Assembly (NCBI RefSeq): GCF_003014695.1 | Contig: NZ_PYAS01000010.1 | Span: 124,001-188,000, forward strand | Reading direction: 5' to 3' | Source: Dyadobacter jiangsuensis | Lineage (GTDB): Bacteria; Bacteroidota; Bacteroidia; Cytophagales; Spirosomataceae | Length of the DNA: 64,000 bases | Part shown: in pieces, positions 8,649 through 18,600 of the stretch | Position numbering within the stretch: the first letter of the stretch is position 1 | Layout of the letters: the number at the start of each line of letters is the position of its first letter | Made by a program: the position numbers and the translations under genes | Notes under the pieces: generated by a model | The model's input: the letters and a program-made list of their open reading frames with translations, nothing else | The model's database searches: none | Told to the model about the DNA's origin: nothing

Positions 8649-10070
8649 ATGAACCTTAAATCGACAGCGGCGCTCCTGGCAGGGCTGCTATTGGCTTCCG
8701 GATCGTATGCGCAGCAGCATTCGGAGCAAAATCACTCCAAATACGTTGCACCTACCGACCCGCTCGTGCAGCAGAAGCTTTCCAAATGGCAGGATATCAA
8801 GTTCGGACTGCTCATGCACTGGGGAACATACAGCCAATGGGGCATTGTAGAATCGTGGTCGCTGTGCCCGGAAGACGAAGGCTGGTGCGAGCGCCGCGGG
8901 CCGCATTCACACGATTGGTTCGAATATAAAAAGGCTTACGAGGACATCGCTAAAACTTTCAACCCGGTCAAATTCAACCCCGACCGCTGGGCCAAGGCGG
9001 CCAAAGGTGCCGGTATGAAATATGTGGTGTTCACCACCAAGCACCACGACGGCTTTTCGATGTTCGACTCGAAATACACCGATTACAAGATCACCAACAC
9101 GCCATTCAAAACCAACCCGAAGGCGAACGTTACCAAGGAAGTACTCGCAGCATTCCGCAACGAGGGCTTCATGACGGGCACCTATTTCTCTAAGCCCGAC
9201 TGGCATACCGATTCCTACTGGTGGCCTTACTTCCCGCCAAAGGACCGCAACGTTTCCTACGACCCGAAGAAACGTCCTGAAATCTGGAACAAGTTCAAGG
9301 ACTTCACCTACAACCAGATCGAAGAGCTGATGTCGGACTATGGCTCGGTAGACATCCTTTGGCTCGACGGCGGCTGGGTTCGCCCGGCAAGCACCATCGA
9401 TACCACCATCAGCTGGCAGAAAACGATTCCTTATGACCAGGACATCGACATGGCGCGCATCGGCAAAATGGCCCGCTCACATCAGCCCGGCCTGCTTGTG
9501 GTGGATCGCACCGTTACCGGCGAGTTCGAAAACTACGTAACACCGGAGCAATCGATCCCGGATCATTATATGTCCATTCCTTGGGAATCGTGCATGACGA
9601 TGGGAGACTCCTGGTCGTACATTCCGAAAGAGAACTTCAAATCGACCCAGAAACTGGTGCATACTCTCGTTGATATCGTTGCAAAAGGCGGTAACCTGCT
9701 CCTGAATGTAGCGCCTGGTCCTGACGGCGAATGGCACGAAGAAGCCTATACGCGCCTCGAAGAAATGGGTAAATGGATGAATGTAAATGGTGTCGGTATA
9801 TACGAAACCAAGCCGCTGGCTCCTTACCGCGCCGGCAAATGGGCTTACACCAAAAAAGGTACTACTACCTACGCGTTCTACCTCGCCGAAGCAGGCGAAA
9901 AGCTGCCAGCCAGCCTGAAACCGGAAGGTCTCGAAATTCCTGCGAAGGCGAAAATCACTTTTGCGGGCAATAAAAAGGCATTGAAAGTGAAGAATGGGGC
10001 GATTGAACTGCCTGTAAAGACAGTTGCAGAAGTTGGCGTGCAGCCTGCTTACTTATTTGTGATTAACTAG
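8649..10070 (+). CDS. Alpha-L-fucosidase, GH29 (first copy)
   Basis: A secreted 473-residue glycoside hydrolase that removes alpha-linked L-fucose. The signal peptide ends near ASGSYAQ. The GH29 barrel is shown by KFGLLMHWGTYS (51-62), FTTKHHDGF (128-136) and DILWLDGGW (235-243), in which Asp240 is the expected nucleophile. The following LLVVDR and GGNLLLNVAPGPDG segments are also typical. A small beta-sandwich closes the protein, and no carbohydrate-binding module is visible. It lies 41 bp after the glycosylasparaginase gene and before a second GH29 gene, so all three are likely transcribed from the promoter at 7.46 kb. Confidence 0.9.
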   Translation: MNLKSTAALLAGLLLASGSYAQQHSEQNHSKYVAPTDPLVQQKLSKWQDIKFGLLMHWGTYSQWGIVESWSLCPEDEGWCERRGPHSHDWFEYKKAYEDIAKTFNPVKFNPDRWAKAAKGAGMKYVVFTTKHHDGFSMFDSKYTDYKITNTPFKTNPKANVTKEVLAAFRNEGFMTGTYFSKPDWHTDSYWWPYFPPKDRNVSYDPKKRPEIWNKFKDFTYNQIEELMSDYGSVDILWLDGGWVRPASTIDTTISWQKTIPYDQDIDMARIGKMARSHQPGLLVVDRTVTGEFENYVTPEQSIPDHYMSIPWESCMTMGDSWSYIPKENFKSTQKLVHTLVDIVAKGGNLLLNVAPGPDGEWHEEAYTRLEEMGKWMNVNGVGIYETKPLAPYRAGKWAYTKKGTTTYAFYLAEAGEKLPASLKPEGLEIPAKAKITFAGNKKALKVKNGAIELPVKTVAEVGVQPAYLFVIN

Positions 10071-10177
10071 GATCCAATAGGAAAACAGCGATAGATTTGG
10101 TGAACTCGCTTAAAAAAAACGATCTTCACTTTCGATTTGCATCACCCCTATCTGTATCATCAGAAACACCTTTTCAA

Positions 10178-11641
10178 ATGATCAAAAAAATATCCGGTCT
10201 CCTCTGCCTGACGGCGTCGATCGCTTTTGCCCAAACTCCTCCGAAACCCTACGGCGCATTGCCCGCAGCGCGTCAGATCGCATGGCACGAAACCGAAGTT
10301 TACGGTATCATGCACTTCACGCCCACCACATTTGAAAACAAGGAATGGGGCTATGGCGACGCAGATCCCAAGACATTCAATCCAAGTGATTTCAATGCCG
10401 ACCAGATCGTACAAGCCGCCAAAGCAGGCGGTTTACGCGGAATTGTCCTGGTAGCGAAACACCACGACGGCTTCTGTCTCTGGCCTACCAAAACGACCGA
10501 TTACAATATCACCAAAAGCCCGTTCCGCGACGGCAAAGGCGACCTCGTACGCGAAGTTGCAGACGCAGCGCGTAAGCACGGGCTGAAATTCGGGGTGTAT
10601 TGCTCACCCTGGGACCGTAATAATGCCAAATACGGCACGCCGGAATACATTAAGATCTACCGCGAGCAGCTCCGTGAGTTGTACACCAACTACGGCGACC
10701 TGTTTATGTCGTGGCATGACGGCGCAAATGGCGGCGACGGGTACTACGGCGGCGCGAGAGAAAAACGTTCGATCGATAATACTACCTATTACCAGTGGGA
10801 TTCTACCTGGACCAACTACACCCGCAAGCTGCAACCGAACGCAAGTATTTTCAGCGACATAGGCTGGGATGTGCGCTGGGCAGGTAACGAGGACGGCAGC
10901 GTGAACCCGACTTCATGGGCGACATTGACGCCGAAGCCATCCGAAGGCCAGAACGTGGCAGTACCAGGCCAGGCCAATGCAACGGAGAACCCGGGCGGTA
11001 CCCGCGGCGGCAAGTTCTGGATCCCGGCTGAATGCGATGTGCCGCTTCGCAAAGGCTGGTTCTACCACGCCAACGAAAAGCCTAAAACACCGGAAAAGCT
11101 CTTCGACCTGTATTTGAAAAGTGTAGGACGCGGCGCGGCCCTGGATCTTGGCCTTGCCCCCGACACCCGCGGCCAGCTGCATAATGACGACGTCGTAGCG
11201 CTCAAAACGTTCGGCGACCATGTCAAAAACACTTTTGCGACAAACCTTATCGGACGTGCGTCTTCGAAAGCGGTCAATGTTCGTGGTTATAACTCCATTT
11301 ATAGCGCCAAAAACCTGCTGGACGGCAAACCCGACACTTACTGGGCAACAGACGACGATTTCAAAACGCCGGAAGTGGTGATTGAAATGAACCAGCCGAT
11401 CGTGTTTGACATCATCAGCTTGCAGGAATACATTAAACTAGGCCAGCGCATTGAAGAATTCGCCGTTGATGCCTGGATCGGAAACGAATGGAAGGAAGTA
11501 TACAAAGGTACCAGCGTAGGCGCAAAACGTCTTGCGAAACTAGATGTACCCATCACTTCCAACAAGGTACGTCTCCGCATCACCAAATCGCCGGCTAGCA
11601 TCGCGATCAGCGAGTTTGGGGTTTATAAGGATACTGAGTAG
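10178..11641 (+). CDS. Alpha-L-fucosidase, GH29, with C-terminal F5/8 (CBM32-like) domain
   Basis: A secreted enzyme of about 487 residues from the ATG at 10178, which directly precedes a signal peptide (MIKKISGLLCLTASIAFAQ). An in-frame start at 10097 would put 27 non-hydrophobic residues in front and was rejected. The GH29 barrel shows LVAKHHDGFCLWPT and the nucleophile segment LFMSWHDGAN. The last ~130 residues (NLLDGKPDTYWATDDD, then KVRLRITKSP) form a coagulation-factor-5/8 discoidin fold that usually binds sugar. The two fucosidases differ greatly in sequence, so they probably act on different linkages, for example core versus antennary fucose. The transcript ends at the hairpin just downstream. 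Confidence 0.9.
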   Translation: MIKKISGLLCLTASIAFAQTPPKPYGALPAARQIAWHETEVYGIMHFTPTTFENKEWGYGDADPKTFNPSDFNADQIVQAAKAGGLRGIVLVAKHHDGFCLWPTKTTDYNITKSPFRDGKGDLVREVADAARKHGLKFGVYCSPWDRNNAKYGTPEYIKIYREQLRELYTNYGDLFMSWHDGANGGDGYYGGAREKRSIDNTTYYQWDSTWTNYTRKLQPNASIFSDIGWDVRWAGNEDGSVNPTSWATLTPKPSEGQNVAVPGQANATENPGGTRGGKFWIPAECDVPLRKGWFYHANEKPKTPEKLFDLYLKSVGRGAALDLGLAPDTRGQLHNDDVVALKTFGDHVKNTFATNLIGRASSKAVNVRGYNSIYSAKNLLDGKPDTYWATDDDFKTPEVVIEMNQPIVFDIISLQEYIKLGQRIEEFAVDAWIGNEWKEVYKGTSVGAKRLAKLDVPITSNKVRLRITKSPASIAISEFGVYKDTE

Positions 11642-11656
11642 GGCGTATGGAGCATA

Positions 11657-11697
11657 GTAAAAGCGTCGATTGAGTTTCAATCGGCGCTTTTACTTTT
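11657..11697. terminator. Bidirectional intrinsic terminator
   Basis: Arms 11657-11673 (GTAAAAGCGTCGATTGA) and 11677-11693 pair over 17 bp with a single G-T wobble around a 3-base loop. A-rich and T-rich ends give a U-tract in both directions. It separates the fucosidase gene from the convergent PIN-domain gene. Confidence 0.85.
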
Positions 11698-12100
11698 ATA
11701 ATAGTGTTATTCTCAAATCTGTATACGACTTGATTCTCGAAAAGTCGGACTTATTAAAAGTCACCAACTCATCGCAATTTCGCTCCGCTATTGCAGTGTG
11801 CAGGCAATCATTAAAATGCTGAAACCCCACTCGTTCGGCTAAATAGACTGCGCGATAATACTCTCCCTGCTGATATGCGTAGGGCTTTAACAACGCCAGT
11901 GCATTGACATTTGCTCTTACTTCCGGTGCCGGCATATTCAGCTTTCCCAGCACAAACGACAATTCTTGCAACACAAGGAACGACACAAAGATTGATCCTT
12001 CCTCCGAAGCTTTCTCAAAAATACGCCCTGCCAGATCGTGCTTATCCAGATTTTGTTGTATCAGAAAATTAACAAACACGTCTGTATCAAGATAGCGCAT
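11696..12100 (-). CDS. PIN-domain toxin (VapC-like)
   Basis: A 134-residue PIN-domain protein, the fold of VapC RNases that cleave tRNA or rRNA. The acidic residues that hold the metal are present: Asp5 and Asp7 in MRYLDTDVFV, a Glu in LQELSF, an Asp in FNDCLHTAIA and an Asp in NKSDF. The gene starts 3 bp after the antitoxin-like gene on the same strand, the usual order of an antitoxin-toxin operon. Target and activity are not visible from sequence. Confidence 0.82.
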   Translation of the reverse strand: MRYLDTDVFVNFLIQQNLDKHDLAGRIFEKASEEGSIFVSFLVLQELSFVLGKLNMPAPEVRANVNALALLKPYAYQQGEYYRAVYLAERVGFQHFNDCLHTAIAERNCDELVTFNKSDFSRIKSYTDLRITLL

Positions 12101-12103
12101 ACC

Positions 12104-12349
12104 TCAAATCATTGCATCATTGGAATCGTCTGCTAGCCTGGACAAGTCGATACTTTCATCCACCTTAATTGGTGGATATTGCCTCTGTAACGCTTTCATC
12201 TGAAGGTACACATCGTGTTGATTCTGAGAAGAACCTCCTTCAATATCCTCAACAGTTACCCGGACTCTTTTTTGTCCAAACGGCGACAACACCCTCTTCC
12301 AGAAACCCTCCGTCCATTCTCCCGGACTAACTTCAAATGTCGTTTGCAT
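12104..12349 (-). CDS. Antitoxin partner of the PIN toxin
   Basis: An 81-residue acidic protein directly upstream of the PIN toxin. Its first half (WTEGFWKRVLSPFGQKRVRVTVED) may fold with DNA or form a dimer, and the tail (KVDESIDLSRLADDSNDAMI) is acidic and likely disordered until bound to the toxin. I do not recognise a named antitoxin family. The assignment rests on size, gene order and the toxin next door. Confidence 0.6.
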   Translation of the reverse strand: MQTTFEVSPGEWTEGFWKRVLSPFGQKRVRVTVEDIEGGSSQNQHDVYLQMKALQRQYPPIKVDESIDLSRLADDSNDAMI

Positions 12350-12392
12350 AACTGATCATGCTTGGTCCTAAAACAAAAATAACACTATAATC

Positions 12393-13472
12393 TCACTCCT
12401 TCGCAAGCCGCTCCAACCGCGCGTACATTTCCAGCATCGCGCCCTGGTCGATGAGCGTTTTGACCGGTTTGCGGCCCAGGAGGTTTTTGCCATCGCGTTC
12501 GTCTTTCCAGATTCGTTCGGCGTCGGCGATGAAGATTTGATAGTCGCCGGCTTGCGGATCGATTTTGTGCAGTTCTTCAAATCCGCGTAACAGCACCACA
12601 TTGAACCAATAGTTGTCCGGCAGCCTGTTGTTCTTATAAAAGTGCTTTTTGGAACCTTCCGCCAATGCCCTCGCTTCGTCCAGGTATTCTTTTTTGCCTG
12701 TGATATTGTGCAGCAAAACCGCGGATTGCAGCATTGTGCCGGTATTATAGGAGTATTTGGCAGAGTCTATTTTCAACGAAGGGACTTTGATCGCATCATA
12801 ATAAGTACCATCACTCGCGCGCAGGTTCTTTTTGGTCCAATCATAGAGGCTGATGGCCGTTTTGAGGTATTCGGGCTCCTTTTTGATCTGGTACAATTGC
12901 AACGCTACGAGTATCCCCGGACCATTCGAGCAGGTATTCTTCGTATTCTTTTCATCCTCCTTCCAATAGAGCCCGCCGCCAGTCTTCTCGTCGTAGCCCG
13001 TCATCATAAAGCGGTAAATTTCCTCGGCAATGGCCAGGTAATCTTTCTCACCGGTGCGGTTGTACGCATCCAGGCAGGCGATCGCGATCCACTGGTTGTC
13101 GTCGTAAAAACGGGAGTCCTTTTGCTCGCTCGTCACATAGGCCTGATACCCCGGAGCTGGCGCGGCCGTATTGTAGTATTGCCTTATGGCGCCTAAAACC
13201 GGCTTCATATACTGCTTGCCCGGGCTCACAGCCTCGGACTCGGTCGCGGCTTGAAGCAATGCGCAAAGCGGCCAGAGATAGGAATGCGGCTTTTCATTCT
13301 TGCCGTTTGTTTCAATAAAAAGGCCTGTCGACGACTCGTAAAACACGCCTTCGATGTTGTGGAGAATCTGCCCGCGGCGCGACTTGTAATCCGGTGTAGC
13401 GGACTGGGATACGGCGAGGTCGAAGCGGGCCATACCAAGCAAAACCAGCGCCGTTGTGTACATACTTTTCAT
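12393..13472 (-). CDS. Glycoside hydrolase family 76 (alpha-1,6-mannanase-like)
   Basis: A secreted protein of about 359 residues from the ATG at 13470-13472, which begins a signal peptide (MKSMYTTALVLLGM). A longer in-frame start at 13574 adds 34 polar residues and is unlikely. The body is an (alpha/alpha)6 toroid rich in Trp and Tyr, with the paired aspartates of GH76 in FYDDNQWIAIACLDAYN and a second family segment GGGLYWKED. GH76 enzymes cleave alpha-1,6-mannan backbones; the substrate here is inferred from family only. It faces away from the sigma-factor gene and lies between a toxin-antitoxin pair and the SusCD operon. It may help degrade mannose-containing glycans with the neighbouring fucosidases. 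Confidence 0.78.
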   Translation of the reverse strand: MKSMYTTALVLLGMARFDLAVSQSATPDYKSRRGQILHNIEGVFYESSTGLFIETNGKNEKPHSYLWPLCALLQAATESEAVSPGKQYMKPVLGAIRQYYNTAAPAPGYQAYVTSEQKDSRFYDDNQWIAIACLDAYNRTGEKDYLAIAEEIYRFMMTGYDEKTGGGLYWKEDEKNTKNTCSNGPGILVALQLYQIKKEPEYLKTAISLYDWTKKNLRASDGTYYDAIKVPSLKIDSAKYSYNTGTMLQSAVLLHNITGKKEYLDEARALAEGSKKHFYKNNRLPDNYWFNVVLLRGFEELHKIDPQAGDYQIFIADAERIWKDERDGKNLLGRKPVKTLIDQGAMLEMYARLERLAKE

Positions 13473-13691
13473 AAATAGTTTCGATTTTTTTGAGTAGAAG
13501 GAGTCCCTGCGAGGTTCTCTACTTGAAAGATCCTCCCTAAAATCGCTAGCCGACAAAATACCCCTCAACTGCATTTTAGTAAAATAGAATAATAAAATTT
13601 GGTTATTCTAATAATATACAAAACTATATTTCATATCCAGTTCACATCCCCTACTTTTGGTTAAATCCCCCCATTAACCTGACTAACCCTT

Positions 13692-14303
13692 TTGACTGCA
13701 TTTGGCAAACATACCGACGATGCCGTGCTTTGGAATGCGTTCCGTGGTGGGGACGAGCACGCGTACACGGAGCTTGCAAAACGCTACTACCGGACGCTCT
13801 TCCAATATGGCCAGCGGTTCACCCCCAATATGCAGTTGATCGAAGATGTGATTCAGGATCTGCTGGTACATTTATGGCTGCGCCGCGCTACCATTAATGA
13901 GACTCCTTCGGTAAAATTTTACCTTATCAAGGCATTCCGGCACCGGATGCTGAAAACCATCAAACCGCTGTCCGAAGAAACCGGGCTGACCGATGAATGC
14001 GATCACCTGTTGCCCGAATTTTCGAGCGAGGACAGCTGGATAGGCCGCGAAAATGACCTGGCATTAAAAAAACAGGTCCACACGGCGATTCATCAGCTAC
14101 CGGCACGCCAGCAGGAAGTCATTTACCTGCGCTTTTTTCAGAACCTGACGCCCGAAGAGATTGCCGGGCTTCTGGCGATCAATGCACAGTCCGTGAGTAA
14201 TATCATTCAACGGGCATTGTCCAACCTGCGCGGGCTCTGGCGCACGCCTCCTTCCATATCGGTTATCCTATGCTCATTTTGCCAAATTTCCTCCTGGCTC
14301 TGA
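13692..14303 (+). CDS. ECF-type RNA polymerase sigma factor
   Basis: A 203-residue extracytoplasmic-function sigma factor. Region 2 spans about residues 15-60 (DEHAYTELAKRYY, then QLIEDVIQDLLVHLW), and region 4 lies near 130-180 (LPARQQEVIYLRFF, then NAQSVSNIIQRALSNLR, the helix-turn-helix). The start is TTG at 13692; no ATG fits without losing region 2. The C-terminal ~20 residues are unusually hydrophobic for this family. A FecR-type anti-sigma gene follows 76 bp downstream and then a SusC with an STN domain. By analogy with FecA/FecI/FecR systems it should be released when the receptor binds its glycan and then switch on the SusCD operon. Confidence 0.88.
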   Translation: MTAFGKHTDDAVLWNAFRGGDEHAYTELAKRYYRTLFQYGQRFTPNMQLIEDVIQDLLVHLWLRRATINETPSVKFYLIKAFRHRMLKTIKPLSEETGLTDECDHLLPEFSSEDSWIGRENDLALKKQVHTAIHQLPARQQEVIYLRFFQNLTPEEIAGLLAINAQSVSNIIQRALSNLRGLWRTPPSISVILCSFCQISSWL

Positions 14304-14379
14304 ATTAATTTTAAAAATTTTTAACCCCAACCGAGTATTCCGGCAGAATAAACGGATAATGTAGAAAACGCATTATTCC

Positions 14380-15462
14380 ATGCTTCACGACCGGTCCGGC
14401 CATTTACTGCAATCGCTGCTCGAAAATCCCGCATTCAGATGCTGGGCCGAGGGCAGATGTGCCGAAGACGGTGCGATGTGGGAGAAATGGGCGGCAGCGC
14501 ATGAAGACGGGCAGGCTATTCTCCGGCAGGCCGTGGAAATCGTGCGTGCCGTACCTGTGCGCGACGAGCATCTGACAGACGAATACATCCAGCGTAAGGT
14601 GAGCGATGCATTGCAAGCCGCAAAACGGCAGGAGCAAATGGAGAACAGCCGGAAAAAGGAGTCATTTTTCCCTGTTTTCCTCTCGGGATGGAACGTGGCG
14701 GCGAGCCTGCTGATCGTCGTCGGGCTTGGCTTTGCATTGTTCCGGATTTATCACAATGCACACCCCACCCCGAAAGCAGCGGAGGCCAATCTGCCCGCGA
14801 ATGCTTTGAAAGAAGTAGCCAATACGGAACGACCGTTCAAATATGTGCAGCTACCCGATGGCAGCTCGGTGGTACTGCACCGCAACAGCACGTTGAAATA
14901 TCCCCGGGCATTCACCGGCAAAAAACGGGAAGTGTATCTTACCGGCGAGGCATTTTTTGAAGTAACGAAGGATCCTGATCGGCCGTTTTTGGTGTACGCC
15001 GAAGAACTGATCGCCAAAGTGCATGGTACCAGTTTCAGTATCAAGGCCGTTGCCGACGAAAAGGAGATTACCGTTGCCGTCAAAACGGGCAAAGTATCCG
15101 TTTTCAGCGAGCGGGCGTCCCCAACTCTCCTGCTGACCTGCAACCAGCAGGCCACGTTCGAGCGCACGGGAGCAAAGTTCGTACGGTCGGCTCTTAAAAG
15201 CCCCGTCCTGCTGAACATCCCTATTGAAAATCAAGAATTTACTTACTCAGAAACACCGGCAGCAACCGTTTTCGACGCACTTGCCAAGGCCTATGGTGTG
15301 AACATCGTATTCGACGCGCCCAGTCTGGCGCATTGCAGCATTACCGCCACGCTGGGCGATGAGCCGCTCGAAAACAAGCTGAAATGGATCTGTACCATCC
15401 TTGAAGCAAAATATACCATTACCGAGGATAGCATTACCATTACCGGAACACCGTGCAACTGA
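14380..15462 (+). CDS. FecR-family anti-sigma factor
   Basis: A 360-residue single-pass inner-membrane protein. The cytoplasmic N-terminus (about 1-100) should hold the sigma factor. A transmembrane helix lies near 104-124 (NVAASLLIVVGLGFALF). The periplasmic part contains the FecR domain (VQLPDGSSVVLHRNSTLKYP, LTGEAFFEV, VHGTSFSIKA) and a C-terminal STN-like domain (FTYSETPAATVFDALAKAYG). The periplasmic part should contact the STN domain of the SusC encoded next. Length and domain order are normal for Bacteroidota FecR. The gene sits between its sigma factor and its receptor, so the cognate trio is complete. Confidence 0.9.
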   Translation: MLHDRSGHLLQSLLENPAFRCWAEGRCAEDGAMWEKWAAAHEDGQAILRQAVEIVRAVPVRDEHLTDEYIQRKVSDALQAAKRQEQMENSRKKESFFPVFLSGWNVAASLLIVVGLGFALFRIYHNAHPTPKAAEANLPANALKEVANTERPFKYVQLPDGSSVVLHRNSTLKYPRAFTGKKREVYLTGEAFFEVTKDPDRPFLVYAEELIAKVHGTSFSIKAVADEKEITVAVKTGKVSVFSERASPTLLLTCNQQATFERTGAKFVRSALKSPVLLNIPIENQEFTYSETPAATVFDALAKAYGVNIVFDAPSLAHCSITATLGDEPLENKLKWICTILEAKYTITEDSITITGTPCN

Positions 15463-15505
15463 TTATTCACTTCAAAACCCGACTATTTGGATAAAAACAA
15501 CAAAA

Positions 15506-15587
15506 GGTGAACGATGCTACCAACATCATTCACCCGATTGAAATCCCCTCTTTCTGTGCTGGCGCTAAGAAGGTCCCTTGTCGGGAC
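15506..15587 (+). other. Two stem-loops ahead of the STN-type SusC gene
   Basis: The first pairs GGTGAACGATG (15506-15516) with 15524-15534 over 11 bp with one mismatch around a 7-base loop. The second pairs GTCCC (15573-15577) with GGGAC (15583-15587). A run of seven T follows the second at about 15607-15613. They may end the FecR transcript, attenuate susC or set mRNA stability; the sequence does not decide between these. Confidence 0.5.
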
Positions 15588-15635
15588 ACGGGAATTATTT
15601 TGCCGATTTTTTTAACCTACAAAACAGACAAAAGT

Positions 15636-18600
15636 ATGAAAAAAACCTTTTACCGGCAGAGTTACCTGCTCAAAATTATGAGAATCAGCCTCATACAATT
15701 GTTCATCATCATCGGGTTCTCCGAGTTCGCCGTGGCCTTCGATGGCTTCGGGCAGGAGGTGCTCAACCGTCGCCTGACGATCAATATCCGCGAGCAGAAA
15801 ATCGGAGCGGCTCTTGAACAAATCGGCAAACTATCCGGCGTGCATTTCATGTACAGCCCGGAGCTCATCCGCTCGCAGCGCAAGGTGACTTTCAGCGCTA
15901 AAGAAGAGAAACTGGAAGCAATTCTCGATAATTTCCTGACCCCATTGCAGGTTTCCTACGAAGTGTCGGGTAAGCAGATTTTGCTGAAACGGGCCACCTC
16001 CAAACCGGTCTTCAACCTGCCGGAAGGTGCCGGTACGTCAGTCAAAACGATCCAATCCATCGATTTTCAAATCAAAGGAACCGTAAAAGACGCAACAGAC
16101 GGCACCATTCCCGGTGCCACGATCGTCCTCAAAGGCAGCTCGTCGGTAGGTACCACCACCGATGCCGACGGCGGATTTGAGTTGAATGTCCCCGACGGCA
16201 GTACCACGCTCGTCGTTTCGTCGATCGGCTTCCTCACGCAGGAAATTGATATTGCCAACAAAACCATGGTGGAGGTTACGCTTCAATCCGACATCAAGTC
16301 GCTGAGTGAGGTGGTGGTAACGGGTTATTCGTCTCAATCCAAACGGGATATTACCGGCGCGGTATCGACCGTTGACGCTACCGAACTGACCAAAGTAGCC
16401 GCTCCGAACGTAGCGCAGCAATTACAGGGACGCGTTGCAGGTGTGACTGTTACTTCCAACAACACGCCCGGCGGTGAAGCCACCGTCCGTATCCGCGGTT
16501 TCGGTACGATCAACAACAATGACCCGCTCTACGTCATCGACGGCGTGCCTACCAAAGGCGGTTTGAACAGCATTAACCCGAACAATATCGAGTCGATGCA
16601 GGTGCTGAAAGATGCTTCCTCGGCATCCATTTACGGCTCGCGCGCTGCTAACGGGGTGATTATTATTACTACCAAAAAAGGAAAAGTGGGCGCGCCGAGA
16701 TTTACATTCAACTCCCGCGCAGGCTTCCAAACCGGCAAAGTAGACCTTGACCTGATCAAAGACCCGCAGCAATTCGGCGACCTTTTGTGGACACAGCGAA
16801 AAAATGCAGGCGTATTGACGAATGGCAATCCTTCGCACCAGCAATACGGTAACGGCGCTAACGCAGTCGTGCCCGACTACATTCTGGCGGGTTCGAGTTA
16901 CGGCCTTTTTGAGGGTGATCCCAAGACCGATCCTTCCCTTTACAACTACAACCGCACCGGATTTTACCAAATCGTAAAGGCCAATAAAGAAGGTACCGAC
17001 TGGCACAAGGAAATCCTGCGCCCGGCTGCCATTCAGGAATATAATATCGGCGCCAATGGCGGTACCGAAAATGGTCGCTACGCCATTGCGCTCAACTATT
17101 TCAAACAGGATGGTGTATTGATCCACACCTCATTCGATCGCTACTCGATTCGCTCAAATACCGAGTTCACTTTCAAAAAGCGTATTCGCCTCGGGGAAAA
17201 CCTCGAATTGAGCTATACCGAAAACAAAGGCTATTACAACGCGAACGGCACAGCCAGCAGTACCAACAACCAGGACGGCAACCCGATCGGTAATGGGTAC
17301 CGCATTCCCTCGATCATTCCGGTGTATGACATTATGGGCAATTTCGCTGCTACGCGCGCTGCCGGACTGGGGCCTGCCACCAACCCCGTTGCCCAGCTAT
17401 GGAGAAGCCGCAACAACCAGACCAACACATTGCGCGCATTCGGTAATGCATACCTCGAAGTAGACATCCTGAAAGACCTCACCGCCAAATCGAGCATTGG
17501 TATTGACTTTATCAATGCCAACCGCGTGAGCTATACCTTGCTCGACCTCGAAGAAGCGGAAATCGAAGCAGCCAACGCGATGACCAATGGCAACGCGTAC
17601 GACGTCAACTGGACGTGGTCAAATACTTTGAACTACACCAAAAACCTGGGCACATCGCACAAAATCAGCCTACTGGCGGGTACGGAAGCAATTAAAGGTA
17701 CCGGCCGCGATTTCTCCGGCACGCGCACGACTTTCTTCTCGGAAGATCCTCTATATATGTACCTCAACTCCGGAACCGCGGGCATCGCCAACACAGGAGC
17801 AGGTTATGAGTGGGCTCTGTTCTCTATCTTCGGAAAAGCGAACTACGCATTCAAGGATCGCTACCTGCTGGAAGCTACCGTACGCCGCGATGGTTCTTCA
17901 CGCTTCGGACAAAACAACCGCTACGGTACATTCCCGGCATTCAGCGCGGGATGGCGCTTGTCGGAAGAAAGTTTTATGAAAAGCATTTCCTGGCTGGACG
18001 ACCTGAAACTTCGTGCGGGCTGGGGACAGACCGGGAACCAGGAGATTGGAAACTACAATGGTTTCAGCACCTACCGTTCCAGCCTGAGCCAGTCGTCGTA
18101 CGCAATCGACGGGTCCAACAATGCGGTACAGCCAGGCTTCGATACCGAGGCGTTCGGTAACCAGAATGCAAAATGGGAAACTACCACCCAGACCAACGTG
18201 GGTATCGATGCTACTTTCCTGAAAGGGATGTTCGGCCTGAACCTCGATTTGTACAACCGTACCACTTCCGATATGCTTTATCAGGTGGCATTGCCTGCAA
18301 CCCAGGGTGTCGCAACCATTCCTTTCGTGAATGTGGGCGAGATGAACAACAAGGGTATCGACCTCGGCATCGACTTCCATAACAAAGCATTGAACGGCGA
18401 CCTTACTTACTCGGTAGGTGTTAATTTTTCTACCTATAAAAACGAGGTCAAAAAGCTGAACAGCAGCGCAACCGCCGTACTCCTGGGACCCGCCATCCGC
18501 AGCTACACCTGGACGCGTTCCGTAGCCGGCATGCCGCTTTACTCATTCTACGGCTTGCAGATCGACGGTATTTACCAAAACCAGGGTGAAGTGGACAATG

